Part shown: one piece after another, positions 23,742 through 34,356 of the stretch | How positions within the stretch are numbered: position 1 is the first letter of the stretch | How the letters are laid out: each line of letters opens with the position of its first letter | DNA from: Mycolicibacterium iranicum | Lineage (GTDB): Bacteria > Actinomycetota > Actinomycetes > Mycobacteriales > Mycobacteriaceae | Direction: 5' to 3' | Assembly: GCF_002101705.1 (NCBI RefSeq) | Contig: NZ_LQPC01000028.1 | Location: 276,894-340,893 of the forward strand | Length of the DNA stretch: 64,000 nt | Translations under genes and position numbers: made by a program | The notes under the pieces: model-generated | Databases searched by the model: none | The model's input: only the letters and a program-made list of their open reading frames with translations | What the model was told of the DNA's origin: nothing

Positions 23742-26255
23742 TCAGTCCAAGCGGCCCGCATCGACCACGTGCAGCACCGCCGCACCTTCCTCGTCGGAGG
23801 CCTCGAGATCGACCTCGACGTCGAAGCCCCAATCGTGATCGCCGGCGGGGTCGTCGAGGATCTGCCGCACCCGCCAGACGTCGGGCTGCCTGTCGAAGAT
23901 GAGGAGCGCGGGTCCGCGGGCGTCGGCGCCGGTTCCGACGTCGTCGTGGTCGGTGAAGTACTCGTCGCCGATCTCGCGCCAGCGCTCGGCGCTCAACCCG
24001 GACCGGCCGTCGAGCGCGGCGAGTTCATCCCATCGTTCCCGTGCGAATAGCTCCACCCGCCTGAACAGCGCGTTGCGCACCATCGCGGTGAACGCGCGCT
24101 CGTTGCCGGTCAGCGGGCGAGGACGGGCGGGCACGGCCACTGGGGCATCGAGAGGCTGGTCGGGGCTGGTGAGCTGTTCCCACTCGTCGAGCAGGCTCGA
24201 ATCCACCTGCCGCACAAGCTCACCGAGCCACTCGACGATGTCGGTGAGTTCCTCGGTGCGTGCCGCGGCGGGCACACCGGAGCGCAACGCCTTGAAGGCG
24301 TCGGACAGATAGCGCAGCACCGCCCCTTCTGCGCGCATCAGACCGTAGACGCTGACGTACTCCCGGAAGGTGAAGGCCCCCTCCCACATCTCGCGTGCGA
24401 TGGACTTGGGTGAGAGCTTGCCGTCGGCCGCCCACGGATTGCTGCGCAGATACACCTCGAACGCGTGCTCGAGCAGTTCGGCCAGGGGCTTGGGGTAGGT
24501 CACCTCGTCGAGCAGTTCGATCCGCTCGTCGTACTCGATGCCGTCGGCCTTCATCTGTGCGACCGCTTCGCCCCTGGCTCTGTTCAGTTGGGCCGCCAGG
24601 ATCTGGCGCGGATCCTCCAGCGTCGCCTCGATGACGGAAAGGACATCGAGGGCATAGGTTTCCGCGTCGGTGTCCAGCAGGTCGATGGCAGCCAACGCGA
24701 ATGTCGACAACGGCTGATTCAGCGCGAAGTCGCGCGGCAGATCGACGGTGAGGCGGTAGCGCCGCACGTCCGGTTCGGGCTCGGGCAGCCGCTCGACCAC
24801 TCCCGCCTGCAGCAGCGAACGGGCGATTCCGACGGCCTCGCGGATGAGCCGTAGCTGCTTCTTGCGCGGCTCGTGGTTGTCGGTGAGCAGCCGTCGCATC
24901 GACTCGAACGGATCACCCGGTCTATCGACGACATCGAGGATCATTGCCGTGGTGACTCGCATATGGCTCGTCAGCGGTTCAGGCGCGGCATCGACGAGCC
25001 TGGTCATCGTCGATTCACTCCACGGCACCATGCCCTCGGGAACTTTGCGGCGCACCAGCTTTCGCCGCTTCTTCGGGTCGTCGGCGACTTTGGCGAACTG
25101 TTTGAGGTTCTCCACCTCGTGCTCGGGTGCCTGCACGACGACAGTGCCCGCCGTGTCGAATCCGGCGCGTCCGGCGCGGCCGGCGATCTGGTGGAACTCG
25201 CGGGCGCTGAGCAGCCGGGTTCGGGTCCCGTCGTACTTCGACAATGCCGAGAACACCACGGTGCGGATCGGCACGTTGATGCCGACACCCAGAGTGTCGG
25301 TACCGCAGATGACCTTCAGCAGCCCTGCCTGAGCGAGCTGCTCGACCAACCGCCGGTACTTGGGCAGCATGCCGGCGTGGTGCACCCCGATGCCGTGGCG
25401 CACCAGCCGCGACAGCGTCGAGCCGAACGCGGTGGAAAAGCGGAAAGCTCCGATGTGGTCGGCGATCGCGGCCTTCTCGTCCTTGGAGCTGACGTTGACG
25501 CTCATCAGTGCCTGCGCCCGCTCCAGTGCCGAAGCCTGCGTGAAGTGGACGACGTAGATCGGCGACTGCTTGGTGTCGACGAGTTCCTGGATCGTCTCGT
25601 GCATCGGTGTTGTTGCGTACGAGTAGTACAGCGGCACAGGACGTTCCGCGTTGGCCACCAGCGCGGTCGGCCTGCCGGTGCGCCGGGTGAGATCCTCGCG
25701 CAGAAAGGTGACGTCGCCCAATGTCGCAGACATCAGCAGGAACTGCGCGTGCGGCAGTTCCAGCAGCGGCACCTGCCACGCCCACCCGCGGTCGGGGTCG
25801 CCGTAGAAGTGGAACTCGTCCATCACGCACAGGCCGATGGCTGCGCCGCGGCCTTCCCGCAGCGCGACGTTCGCCAGGATCTCGGCGGTGCACGCGATGA
25901 TCGGCGCGTCGGAGTTCACCGCCGCGTCCCCGGTGAGCATCCCGACGTTGGCGGCCCCGAAGACGTCGCACAGCGCGAAGAACTTCTCGCTCACGAGCGC
26001 CTTGATCGGGGCCGTGTAGTAACTGGTGGCCCCGGCCGCCAGTTGCGCGTAGATCGCGCCCGTTGCAACGAGGGACTTCCCCGATCCGGTCGGAGTGGCC
26101 AGGATGACGTTCGCACCGCTGACCAACTCGATCAGCGCCTCCTCCTGCGCCGGGTAGAGCGTCGTGCCCGCGGCTTCGGCCCACGCCGCGAACGCTGTGA
26201 ACAGTTCGTCGGCGTCGTCACCCGGGCGCGGTTGAAGGAGTGCGGTCGAGTTCAT
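23742..26255 (-). CDS. DEAD/DEAH-box helicase with DUF3516 (Ski2-like)
   Basis: An 837-aa superfamily 2 helicase: ATPTGSGKS (Walker A, about residue 45), MDEFHFYGD (motif II), SATLGD (motif III), GVHHAGMLPKYR (IV-V region) and QIAGRAGRAGFD (motif VI). The C-terminal 350 residues are the DUF3516 region known from actinobacteria. Ski2-like enzymes unwind RNA or DNA; the role of this branch is not established. ATG 26255 is chosen since it falls just before the conserved N-terminal helix, while upstream ATGs lie in the divergent intergenic space. Confidence 0.9.
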   Translation of the reverse strand: MNSTALLQPRPGDDADELFTAFAAWAEAAGTTLYPAQEEALIELVSGANVILATPTGSGKSLVATGAIYAQLAAGATSYYTAPIKALVSEKFFALCDVFGAANVGMLTGDAAVNSDAPIIACTAEILANVALREGRGAAIGLCVMDEFHFYGDPDRGWAWQVPLLELPHAQFLLMSATLGDVTFLREDLTRRTGRPTALVANAERPVPLYYSYATTPMHETIQELVDTKQSPIYVVHFTQASALERAQALMSVNVSSKDEKAAIADHIGAFRFSTAFGSTLSRLVRHGIGVHHAGMLPKYRRLVEQLAQAGLLKVICGTDTLGVGINVPIRTVVFSALSKYDGTRTRLLSAREFHQIAGRAGRAGFDTAGTVVVQAPEHEVENLKQFAKVADDPKKRRKLVRRKVPEGMVPWSESTMTRLVDAAPEPLTSHMRVTTAMILDVVDRPGDPFESMRRLLTDNHEPRKKQLRLIREAVGIARSLLQAGVVERLPEPEPDVRRYRLTVDLPRDFALNQPLSTFALAAIDLLDTDAETYALDVLSVIEATLEDPRQILAAQLNRARGEAVAQMKADGIEYDERIELLDEVTYPKPLAELLEHAFEVYLRSNPWAADGKLSPKSIAREMWEGAFTFREYVSVYGLMRAEGAVLRYLSDAFKALRSGVPAAARTEELTDIVEWLGELVRQVDSSLLDEWEQLTSPDQPLDAPVAVPARPRPLTGNERAFTAMVRNALFRRVELFARERWDELAALDGRSGLSAERWREIGDEYFTDHDDVGTGADARGPALLIFDRQPDVWRVRQILDDPAGDHDWGFDVEVDLEASDEEGAAVLHVVDAGRLD

Positions 26256-26310
26256 CAGGGATACACCCTGCCAGGTTTGCCGCACGGCGCTGTTGTCAAT
26301 ATCACTTCGC

Positions 26311-27156
26311 ATGGCCGGGTTGGGTGATGTTCTCGAGTGGGTCAAGCACGAGGTTTCGGCGCGCGTGCCCAAGGCCGACCTCGATCAGCGCGACGCCGAC
26401 TACATTCGCGAGCAACTGCCGGGTCTGTGGCTGCTGGCCTCGCTGTATTTCCGGGCCGATGTGCGTGGTCTCGACCGCATCCCGGCCGACAAGCCGGTGC
26501 TGCTCGTCGGGAACCACAGCGGCGGCAACCTACCCCCCGATACATTTGTGTTCACGCTGGCGTTCTGCTCCTACTTCGGTGTCGAGCGACCCTTCTACCA
26601 GCTGGCACACAACCTGGTGGTGTCCATGCCGGGGCTGGGCTCGCTGCGCAAGTTCGGCACCGTCGCCGCCAACCACGACAACGCCACCCTCGCGTTGAAG
26701 TCCGGTGCCGCGCTGCTGGTCTACCCGGGCGGCGACTACGAGGTGTTCCGGCCGTCCTGGAAACGTCATGAGGTCGACTTCGGCGGGCGCAAGGGCTACG
26801 TCAAGCTGGCGCGCGAAGCCGGTGTACCGATCGTGCCGATCGCCAGCGTCGGCGGTCAGGAGGCGGCGCTGTTCCTCGACCGCGGGCAGTGGCTGGCCAG
26901 GCTGTTGCAGGTGGACAAGATCGCGCGGCTCAAGAGCGTCCCGATTCTCCTTGCTCCCCCGTGGGGATTGGCCGTCAGCGACATGGTTCCCCGGCTGCCG
27001 TTGCCGACCAAGATCGTGATCGAGGTGCAGGAGCCGATCGACGCCGACGACATCGCCGCCGGCGACGACGAGACCATCCACGACAGGGTCGAGGGCGCAC
27101 TGCAGTCCGCCGTCGACCGGCTGGCCGCCGAGCGACGCTTCCCGGTGCTCGGCTAG
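26311..27156 (+). CDS. lysophospholipid acyltransferase family protein
   Basis: A 281-aa PlsC-like acyltransferase. GNHSGGNLPPD around residue 70 is the catalytic His block in the form used by a DGAT/MGAT-like branch, and YPGGDYEVFRPSW and GVPIVPIASVGG correspond to acceptor and substrate-binding blocks III and IV. It likely acylates glycerolipid or a lipid-linked acceptor at the inner membrane. ATG 26311 is preferred over TTG 26293. It is followed after 9 bp by an SRPBCC gene, so the two look co-transcribed. Confidence 0.85.
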   Translation: MAGLGDVLEWVKHEVSARVPKADLDQRDADYIREQLPGLWLLASLYFRADVRGLDRIPADKPVLLVGNHSGGNLPPDTFVFTLAFCSYFGVERPFYQLAHNLVVSMPGLGSLRKFGTVAANHDNATLALKSGAALLVYPGGDYEVFRPSWKRHEVDFGGRKGYVKLAREAGVPIVPIASVGGQEAALFLDRGQWLARLLQVDKIARLKSVPILLAPPWGLAVSDMVPRLPLPTKIVIEVQEPIDADDIAAGDDETIHDRVEGALQSAVDRLAAERRFPVLG

Positions 27157-27165
27157 GAGATACCC

Positions 27166-27600
27166 ATGAGGCTTTCGCGCAGTGTGATCGTCGAGGTCGA
27201 ACCCCATCTGGTGTGGAAGCACATCAGCGACCCGGGGTGCTATCCGGAGTTCATGGCGAGCCTCGAGCGGTGGGAGACCGTCACCGACGGCCCCGTCGGC
27301 GTCGGTTCGCGCTACACCGTGCACTGGAAGGTCGGTTCGGTTCCGATCGGCGGGGTGATCGAGGTCGTCGAGTTCGACGAGCCCAGAGACCTGGCCTGGA
27401 TCGGGATCACCGGGGTGACGCTGCGGGGCCGGTTCCGGATGCGCGACGCGGGGGACGGGCGCACCAAGGTCACGTTCCGCCTCGCGTACGAGGCGCCGGG
27501 AGGCGTGCTCGGCCTTATCGCGGACTACGTGGCGTCGCGTCAGGTGGGACGCATCATGGATCGCACCGTCAAGCAGCTGAAAGCCCTTGTCGAGGACTGA
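27166..27600 (+). CDS. SRPBCC (START/Bet v1-like) protein
   Basis: A 144-aa protein with the SRPBCC pattern: an N-terminal strand SVIVEVEPHLVWKHISDP, a long hydrophobic-cavity sheet, and a C-terminal helix QVGRIMDRTVKQLKALVE. AGGAGATA precedes ATG 27166. Members bind lipids or polyketides, and pairing with an acyltransferase suggests lipid handling. This is context, not proof. Confidence 0.83.
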   Translation: MRLSRSVIVEVEPHLVWKHISDPGCYPEFMASLERWETVTDGPVGVGSRYTVHWKVGSVPIGGVIEVVEFDEPRDLAWIGITGVTLRGRFRMRDAGDGRTKVTFRLAYEAPGGVLGLIADYVASRQVGRIMDRTVKQLKALVED

Positions 27601-27620
27601 CTTTCAGTCCCAGCCGATGT

Positions 27621-28475
27621 TCAGTGTCGCGGCGGTCGTCCGGGAGGGAAGTACATCTCCTGACGGACCGTGCACACCAGTTGGCCGGCGCGATTGAACA
27701 TCGTGCCGCTGGCCAGCGCCAGTGTGTCGGTGCTGCTGGGTGAAGACTGCTCGTAGAGAAGCCAATCGGTCAGATCGGCGGGCGCGTGGAACCACACCGA
27801 ATGGTCTCGCTGGGCCGACACGCTGACACCGCCGCGCACCGCGTATGCGGGCTCGGTGAGGGTGACCGCCGAGAGGTAGGCCACCAGCGCGGCGGTCAGC
27901 ACGGGGTCATCGGGGACGGCGCCGTCGGGCCGCCACCAGATCCGGGACCGCGCCGGCGGCTCGGTGTCGGCGTCCACGATGCGCCGCTCGAACCAACGCA
28001 GGCTCGCCCACTGACCCTTGGTGGTCTCCTCGGATTCGGCGAAGTGCGGCGCCACCCAGGGCAGCGATTCCGGTTGCGGCACTTCGGGAATGGCCGGTTG
28101 GTAGTCCACAGGGGGTGTCGGCATGGTTTCGTGCGAGGCAGACTTGAACGACGACATCGCCTCGAGCAGGATCTCCTGGCCCTGTCGTGCCGTCACCCGG
28201 CGCGCCGAAAACGTGCGTCCCTCCTGAAGCTGGGCGACGTCAAAAATCACGGGAAGACGTGAGTCACCGGGTCGCAGGAAGTAGGTGTGCACGCTGTGCG
28301 GGGCACGGTCGGGCGCGGTGAGGCTCGCGGCGAGCAGCGCCTGCGCCGAGATGTGGCCGCCCAGGATGTGGTTGGCCGGCGCGGGCAGCTGGTCGCCCAC
28401 GAAGGACATCTCGCCGGCGCGCTCGAACTGCAGGGTGGCGAGCACGTCGGCCAGCGATGAGGACACGCCGGACAT
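27621..28475 (-). CDS. tesB: acyl-CoA thioesterase II (TesB-like)
   Basis: A 284-aa double-hotdog thioesterase. The first hotdog has GGHISAQALLAA and VHTYFLRPGD; the second has DHSVWFHAP, DWLLYEQSSPSS and VCTVRQEMYF. Asp, Ser/Thr and Gln of these last three blocks form the known TesB catalytic set. It hydrolyses medium/long acyl-CoA in the cytoplasm. It is 10 bp upstream of the metallophosphoesterase stop on the same strand but not obviously linked by function. Confidence 0.92.
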   Translation of the reverse strand: MSGVSSSLADVLATLQFERAGEMSFVGDQLPAPANHILGGHISAQALLAASLTAPDRAPHSVHTYFLRPGDSRLPVIFDVAQLQEGRTFSARRVTARQGQEILLEAMSSFKSASHETMPTPPVDYQPAIPEVPQPESLPWVAPHFAESEETTKGQWASLRWFERRIVDADTEPPARSRIWWRPDGAVPDDPVLTAALVAYLSAVTLTEPAYAVRGGVSVSAQRDHSVWFHAPADLTDWLLYEQSSPSSTDTLALASGTMFNRAGQLVCTVRQEMYFPPGRPPRH

Positions 28476-28485
28476 CTTGCCCGAG

Positions 28486-29727
28486 CTATGACTGAGCGCT
28501 GCGCAGGGTCAGCAGGGTGATCTCGCTGGGTGCGAACACCCGGAACGGCGGACCCCAGAAACCGGTACCGCGGCTGGTGTAGAGCTGGGTCCGCTCGCCG
28601 TGCCTGCTGAGGCCGTGCACGACGGGCTGCTCGATGCGCACCAGGAAATTGAACGGCCAGATCTGCCCGCCGTGGGTGTGACCGGACAACTGCAGGTCCA
28701 CGCCGGCGCGGGCCGCGTCGGAGACCTGCTTGGGCTGGTGGGCCAGCAGAAGCACCGGCAACTCCGGGTCGGCGCCCGCGAGGGCGGTGGCGAGATCCTG
28801 GCCGTGCCCGCGAACCCCGGATCCTGCTGCGGTGGCGTCGTCGACACCGGCGACGACGAGCCGGTCACCGCCGCGCTCGATCGTGACGTGCCGGTTGTGC
28901 AGAACGTCCCAGCCGATGCGCTCCATGTAGTCGAGCCAACCCTGCGCTTCGCTGAAGTACTCGTGGTTGCCCGTCACGTAGACCCGTGCCGAGGCGGCGC
29001 GCACCGACGCCAGCGGTGCCGCCTGCTGGTCCCGGACCTCGGCGGTGCCGTCAGCGATGTCGCCGACGTGGCACACGATATCGGCGGCGAGCTCGTTGAC
29101 CCGCTCGACAACGCCCGCCGACCATCGAGTCCGGTTGATCGGCCCGTAGTGCGTGTCGGTGATGACCGCGACGCGCAGGCCGTCGAGCCCGCGGCCGAGG
29201 CGCGGAATCGTCACGTCGAGAGCCTTCACTCGCGGCACCCGCATCGCCTCGGTGTAGCCCCAGACAAGAAGAGCGACGGCCACGGCCAGCACAGTGACGG
29301 TGACGATCCGGGAGCGCGCCGGGTCGGTGACACCCGCCACAAGCAGGGCGAGCTCGAGCACCTGACCCAGGACCGACCACACGAACAACACCCAGGCGGC
29401 GCCGAGCAGCGCATCGCCGAGCGCGGCCGCACCGTCGTGCCGTCTCCCGTGGCCCGACAGCATCAGGATCGGCAATCCGGCGAGGGCGGCGGCAAAGGCG
29501 ATCGAACCCACGACCACGACAGCAGTCGGCCACGCCGCCCCGCCGACCACCAGCGTCAGCCAGGGCACCCCGAACAGAAGCAGCAGGATGGAGAACACGA
29601 CAGCCACGCGGCGCCAGCGTCGCGGCCGACGAGGCGCCGGCTCCTCGCGCAAGCGCTCGTCTTCCACATGCTCCTCGCGCAAGCGCTCGTCTTCCACATG
29701 CTCCTCGCGCAAGCGCTCGTCGGTCAT
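28486..29727 (-). CDS. membrane metallophosphoesterase with N-terminal repeats
   Basis: A 413-aa protein. Residues 1-30 hold a decapeptide repeat (DERLREEHVE, nearly three copies); residues 42-165 contain about four membrane helices; residues 175-410 form a calcineurin-like phosphoesterase with ITDTHYG, HVGDIADG, GNHEYF, LAHQPK and SGHTHGGQIWP, which is the full metal-ligand set. This is the YkuE/YaeI-like arrangement of a membrane-tethered phosphoesterase. Substrates of related enzymes include lipid head groups, but this is not shown here. Confidence 0.88.
   Translation of the reverse strand: MTDERLREEHVEDERLREEHVEDERLREEPAPRRPRRWRRVAVVFSILLLLFGVPWLTLVVGGAAWPTAVVVVGSIAFAAALAGLPILMLSGHGRRHDGAAALGDALLGAAWVLFVWSVLGQVLELALLVAGVTDPARSRIVTVTVLAVAVALLVWGYTEAMRVPRVKALDVTIPRLGRGLDGLRVAVITDTHYGPINRTRWSAGVVERVNELAADIVCHVGDIADGTAEVRDQQAAPLASVRAASARVYVTGNHEYFSEAQGWLDYMERIGWDVLHNRHVTIERGGDRLVVAGVDDATAAGSGVRGHGQDLATALAGADPELPVLLLAHQPKQVSDAARAGVDLQLSGHTHGGQIWPFNFLVRIEQPVVHGLSRHGERTQLYTSRGTGFWGPPFRVFAPSEITLLTLRSAQS
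29641..29720. repeat. 30-bp tandem repeat, 2.7 copies, in frame
   Basis: Positions 29641-29670 and 29671-29700 are identical, and 29701-29720 repeats the first 20 bases. The unit is a multiple of three and encodes DERLREEHVE in the metallophosphoesterase N-terminus. Exact copies suggest recent expansion or slippage, so the copy number may vary among strains. Confidence 0.95.
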
Positions 29728-29799
29728 CTATCGAAAGTACCGACGGGTCATTCCGCATCGTCTAGGTCACAGTGTTGAATGACCCAGGGAGGATTACAT

Positions 29800-30639
29800 A
29801 TGACAGCGATTTCGTTAATCACCGGCGGTGCGGGTGGGATGGGCGTGGCGACGGCGAAGATCGTTGGACGCGACCATGCCATCGTGCTGTGCGACGTCAG
29901 GCAGGACCGGCTCGATGCCGCCGCAGCCACGCTCAAGGACCTCGGAGTCGACGTCACCTCGGTCCACTGCGACGTCACCGACCGCCAGGCTGTGCGCCGC
30001 CTCTTCGAGACGGCGAGCGGCCTGGGCAGGCTCGCCTCGGTGATCCACACCGCCGGTGTCAGCCCGAGCATGGGTGACGCCGAATACGTGATGCGGACGA
30101 ATGCCGTCGGCACGGTCAACGTCGGCGAGGAGTTCTACGCGAGCGCCGGCGAGGGCGCCGCGATCGTCAACGTGGCATCGATGGCCGCACACATACTTCC
30201 GGCCGAGTTCATACCTACGGCCAAGTTCCCGCTGGCCACCGAGGACATCGACCAGTTCATGACCGAAATGCTGGAAGCCTGCGCCGTTGCGCCCGAGGAA
30301 GCGCGTTCGGGAATCTCCTACGCGGTGAGCAAAAGCTTTGTCCGCTGGTACAGCGTGGCGCAGGCCGAGCGGTTCAACGGACGTGGGCTGCGCATCGTGT
30401 CTGTGTCGCCGGGGTCCGTCGACACCGAGATGGGCAGGCTCGAGGAGAACGCCGGCGCGGGAGCGATGGTCGTCGACGCCGCCGTGCCGCGGTGGGGCAA
30501 GGCCGAAGAGATGGCGGAGCTCTTCGCATTCTGTGCCAGCGCCAAGGCGGGCTACCTGACCGGCACCGACATCCTCAACGACGGCGGCGTGATCGCGTCG
30601 ATCACCGAGCGGAGCCGGGTGGCCGCGGCGAAAGCCTGA
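29800..30639 (+). CDS. SDR-family oxidoreductase
   Basis: A 279-aa short-chain dehydrogenase with TGGAGGMG at residues 8-15, DVTDRQA after strand 3 and the active-site YAVSK. An insertion of about 30 residues lies between the catalytic Ser region (NVASMAAHILP) and YAVSK, unusual for classical SDRs. GGGAGGA precedes ATG 29800. It starts an operon of overlapping genes through to the MarR gene at 34351, so its substrate is probably a hydroxyacyl or hydroxyacid compound handled by that cassette. Confidence 0.87.
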   Translation: MTAISLITGGAGGMGVATAKIVGRDHAIVLCDVRQDRLDAAAATLKDLGVDVTSVHCDVTDRQAVRRLFETASGLGRLASVIHTAGVSPSMGDAEYVMRTNAVGTVNVGEEFYASAGEGAAIVNVASMAAHILPAEFIPTAKFPLATEDIDQFMTEMLEACAVAPEEARSGISYAVSKSFVRWYSVAQAERFNGRGLRIVSVSPGSVDTEMGRLEENAGAGAMVVDAAVPRWGKAEEMAELFAFCASAKAGYLTGTDILNDGGVIASITERSRVAAAKA

Positions 30640-31478
30640 TGGTCCCGCTGCTCTTCGTCGTCGGCGCCCTCTCGCAGTATCTCGGCGCGGCAATCGGTGT
30701 CTTTCTGTTCGAGACGACGAATCCGGCGACCGTGGCCTGGCTGCGCGCGGCGGGCGCCGCTGCCGTGCTGCTCGCATGGCGTAGGCCGTGGCGTCGCCGG
30801 TGGACGGCTCGGATGGTGGTGGCGGCGACGGCGTTCGGTGTGGTGACCCTGGGAATGAATGTCGCCTTCTACGAGGCGATCGCCCGGATTCCGCTCGGAA
30901 CCGCGGTGGCGATCGAATTCGCCGGACCCGTGGCCGTCGCGACCGCCGGGTCGCGGCGCGCCCGGGATTTCCTCGGTGTGGTCCTCGTTGCCGGAGGTGT
31001 ATACCTGCTCGCCGGTGTCGAGCCCGACGTCGATTGGGCGGGAGTGGGTTTCGCGCTTCTCGCGGCGGCGCTGTGGGCTGGCTACATCCTGCTCGGCAAG
31101 TGGGTTGCCGATGCCGGTGACGGGGTCGACTCCCTGGCGATCGGCTTGGCGACGGCGTCCGTGATCGCGGCCCCGCCGTTGCTCGGCGTCCAACTCGCCG
31201 GTGATGCTTCGGTTTTCGCCGACCCGCGCACATGGCTGCTGGGTGTCGGGGTAGGCGTGTTGTCCAGTGCGATTCCGTATGCGCTGGATCAGCGCGTGCT
31301 CGCCCGCATCGGCCGGGAGCGGTTCGCGCTGTTGTTGGCGCTGTTGCCTGCCACCGCAGCAATCGTCGGCGCGGTGGTCCTGGCGCAGAGTCCAACAGTG
31401 GGCGAAGTCGCGGGTATCGCGCTGGTGATGCTGGCCCTTGCGGTCACGGCACGGCCGATAAGATGGCCGGGTGCGTAG
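30639..31478 (+). CDS. EamA/RhtA-family DMT transporter
   Basis: A 279-aa protein with ten predicted helices in two EamA halves. The first half carries SRRARDFLGVVLVAGGVYLLAG after helix 5, and the second ends with LLALLPATAAIVGAVVLAQSPT, resembling RhtA threonine/homoserine exporters. Start ATG 30639 overlaps the SDR stop by one base. It likely exports an amino or hydroxy acid related to the operon's pathway. Confidence 0.87.
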   Translation: MVPLLFVVGALSQYLGAAIGVFLFETTNPATVAWLRAAGAAAVLLAWRRPWRRRWTARMVVAATAFGVVTLGMNVAFYEAIARIPLGTAVAIEFAGPVAVATAGSRRARDFLGVVLVAGGVYLLAGVEPDVDWAGVGFALLAAALWAGYILLGKWVADAGDGVDSLAIGLATASVIAAPPLLGVQLAGDASVFADPRTWLLGVGVGVLSSAIPYALDQRVLARIGRERFALLLALLPATAAIVGAVVLAQSPTVGEVAGIALVMLALAVTARPIRWPGA

Positions 31479-32103
31479 CCACGGTTGGGGTGGTAACACC
31501 CCGCGCTCCGATGAGGAGGCGATCGACCGCATCCTCAACGCGGCCGACCAGATCATCGCCGAGCGCGGTTCGGCAATGCGGATCGCCGACGTCGCGCGTG
31601 AGCTCGCCGTGACCCGCCAGACCGTCTACCGGTACTTCCCCAGCACGGACGCGCTGCTGGTCGCGTGCGCGGTGCGCTCAGCCGATGGCTTCCTCGACCA
31701 GCTAGCCGCCCACCTGCGCGGCTACGACGAGCCTGCGGCCGCCATGGTTGAAGGGGTCGCCTTCACGATCGAGGCCCTGGCCCACGAAGACACCATCGAG
31801 TTCCTGTTCAACCAACGGGAACGTGGAGGCCGCGAACGGGGAAGTGTTCCGTCGATCACGTCGGATACCGCGCGCGCCTTCGGCACGGCACTTCTGCATC
31901 GGCTGGAAGTCGACTGGGAGGCACACGGCTTCGACGACGTTTCGCTGGATCGGCTGGCCGAGTTCGGGCTGCGCTCCATTCACTCGCTGCTGCTGGACCC
32001 CGGCAGCCCCCCGCATCAGGGTGCCGAGTTGCGGGAGTTCCTCGCCCTGTGGCTCGGCCCCGCCGTGATTCGACTGCAGCGGGAACGGTCGGCGGCTTCC
32101 TGA
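31471..32103 (+). CDS. TetR-family regulator
   Basis: A 210-aa regulator: a HTH at residues 25-65 ([23 protein letters not shown]) and a C-terminal ligand domain with an extended [12 protein letters not shown] loop. The GTG start at 31471 lies inside the transporter's last codons and the stop overlaps the transhydrogenase start, so the regulator is embedded in the operon it probably controls. No palindrome was noted in front of ATG 29800. Confidence 0.88.
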   Translation: MRSHGWGGNTPRSDEEAIDRILNAADQIIAERGSAMRIADVARELAVTRQTVYRYFPSTDALLVACAVRSADGFLDQLAAHLRGYDEPAAAMVEGVAFTIEALAHEDTIEFLFNQRERGGRERGSVPSITSDTARAFGTALLHRLEVDWEAHGFDDVSLDRLAEFGLRSIHSLLLDPGSPPHQGAELREFLALWLGPAVIRLQRERSAAS

Positions 32104-33398
32104 TGAGCTGCTGCCACGAAAGCGACACCGATGGCGCCTTCACCGTCGACGCGTCGCGGATCACGTTCGGCCGCGGATGCCTCGCCGAGGTCGGCGATCG
32201 CGCCGCAGCGCTCGGCGTCAGGCGCGTCGCGCTGTTCTCCGACCCCGCCGTCGCCGCGTTGGCCGTCTTCGACACCGTCACCCGTTCGTTGCGTGACGCG
32301 GGGATCGACGTCGTGCCGTACACCGAGGTTCGTGTCGAACCGACAGACGAATCCTTCCGGGCAGCAGCGGCTTTCGCGGCGGACACCGGTGCCGACGGCT
32401 ACGTTTCCGTCGGCGGCGGTTCGGTGATCGACACCGCCAAAGCCGCCAACCTGTACGCCACCCATCCGGCCGACTTCCTCGAGTACGTCAACGCCCCGGT
32501 GGGTTCGGCGACCCCGGTGCCGGGGCCGCTCAAGCCGCACATCGCCTGCCCGACGACCTCGGGCACCGGTAGCGAAGTCACCGGAATCGCGATCTTCGAT
32601 CTGCTGTCGATGCACGCCAAGACCGGAATCGCGTCACCGGCCTTGCGCCCGACCGAAGCGCTCGTCGATCCCGACAGCACCGACACGCTGCCGGCCACTG
32701 TGGTTGCCTGCAGTGGACTCGACGTGCTCTCGCACGCCCTCGAGTCCTACACTGCGCGCCCGTACAGCAGGCGCGCCGCGCCTGCTCGGCCGAGTCAGCG
32801 ACCGATGAGCCAGGGTGCCAACCCGTGGAGCGATCTCGGGTGCCGCGAGGCGCTGCGCCTACTCGGTGTGTACCTGGACCGTGCTGTCAAAGACGCATCC
32901 GACCGGGAGGCGCGCGAACAGGTCATGTGGGCCGCGACGCTGGCCGGTATCGCGTTCGGAAATGCCGGCGTCCATCTGCCGCACGCGATGGCGTATGCGG
33001 TGGCCGGGCAGGTGCGCGACTTCCGTCCCGAGGGCTACCCCGATACGGAACCGCTGGTGCCCCACGGCATGTCGGTAATTCTCAATGCGCCTGCGGTGTT
33101 CCGTATCACCGCACCCACCGACCCCGGGCGCCACCTGGAGGCGGCCGCACAACTCGGAGCCGACGTCCGAGGCGCCGTACCCGCGGATGCCGGTACGGTG
33201 CTCGCCGAGCACCTCATCGGCATCATGCGCACGGTCGGCATGCCCAACGGGCTGGGGGGCGTCGGCTACACCGACGCCGACAGCGCATCGCTGGCCGACG
33301 GGGCGTGGCCGCAACAGCGACTGCTCGGCAATGCGCCGATCGAAGTGGACAAGTCGTTGCTGGACAACACTTTCCGCCAGTCCATGCAGTACTGGTGA
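32103..33398 (+). CDS. hydroxyacid-oxoacid transhydrogenase (iron-containing ADH family)
   Basis: A 431-aa group III alcohol dehydrogenase. [13 protein letters not shown] binds [15 protein letters not shown] and IAIFD follow, and the metal ligands sit in [15 protein letters not shown] and VPHGMS. The [23 protein letters not shown] stretch and [10 protein letters not shown] resemble animal ADHFE1, which transfers hydride from gamma-hydroxybutyrate or similar acids to 2-oxoglutarate with a tightly bound cofactor. ATG 32103 overlaps the TetR stop by one base. Confidence 0.88.
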   Translation: MSCCHESDTDGAFTVDASRITFGRGCLAEVGDRAAALGVRRVALFSDPAVAALAVFDTVTRSLRDAGIDVVPYTEVRVEPTDESFRAAAAFAADTGADGYVSVGGGSVIDTAKAANLYATHPADFLEYVNAPVGSATPVPGPLKPHIACPTTSGTGSEVTGIAIFDLLSMHAKTGIASPALRPTEALVDPDSTDTLPATVVACSGLDVLSHALESYTARPYSRRAAPARPSQRPMSQGANPWSDLGCREALRLLGVYLDRAVKDASDREAREQVMWAATLAGIAFGNAGVHLPHAMAYAVAGQVRDFRPEGYPDTEPLVPHGMSVILNAPAVFRITAPTDPGRHLEAAAQLGADVRGAVPADAGTVLAEHLIGIMRTVGMPNGLGGVGYTDADSASLADGAWPQQRLLGNAPIEVDKSLLDNTFRQSMQYW

Positions 33399-33404
33399 CA
33401 GGCG

Positions 33405-33847
<443 letters not shown>

Positions 33848-33851
<4 letters not shown>

Positions 33852-34351
33852 ACTCCCCGCGGCGGCTCACCGCCGCACAGCGCCGCGCGTGGCTGAACTA
33901 CATGAGGGTCTACCACCGCCTCGAGTACGAGATGAATCGCCATCTCCAAACGGATTGTCACGTATCACTTTCCGACTACACGGTGATGAACGCGCTGACT
34001 TTGGCCGCCGATTCGCGGGCCCACCTCAACGTGCTTGCCACCACCATCGGCTGGGAGCGCAGCAGGCTCTCCCACCATGTGGAGCGAATGAGCCGTCGCG
34101 GGCTCGTCGAGCGCAGACCGTCCGAATCCGACGGCAGGGCGACTGATCTGATCCTTACGGAGGCGGGTAGAGCGATCTTCGAATCGGCAGTACCTCGGCA
34201 CGCGGCGTGGGTCGCGACGTCGTTCTTCTCCGATCTCGATGTGCAGCAGCAAAACCAACTCGCCGACATCCTCGGTGTGGCCTACGAGTCCATCCTGCGC
34301 CACGGCACGCTGCCGCGGCCGGACCTCGACGAGGACCGACCGCGGGCCTAG
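33848..34351 (+). CDS. MarR-family regulator
   Basis: A 167-aa winged-helix protein: the recognition region TTIGWERSRLSHHVERMSRRGLVER and the wing RRPSESDGRATDLILTEAGR are standard MarR. ATG 33848 overlaps the thioesterase stop. It is the last gene of the operon, which therefore contains two regulators (TetR and MarR). Possible ligand: a CoA ester or aromatic acid, by analogy with other MarR regulators. Confidence 0.88.
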
Positions 34352-34356
34352 GCGCG

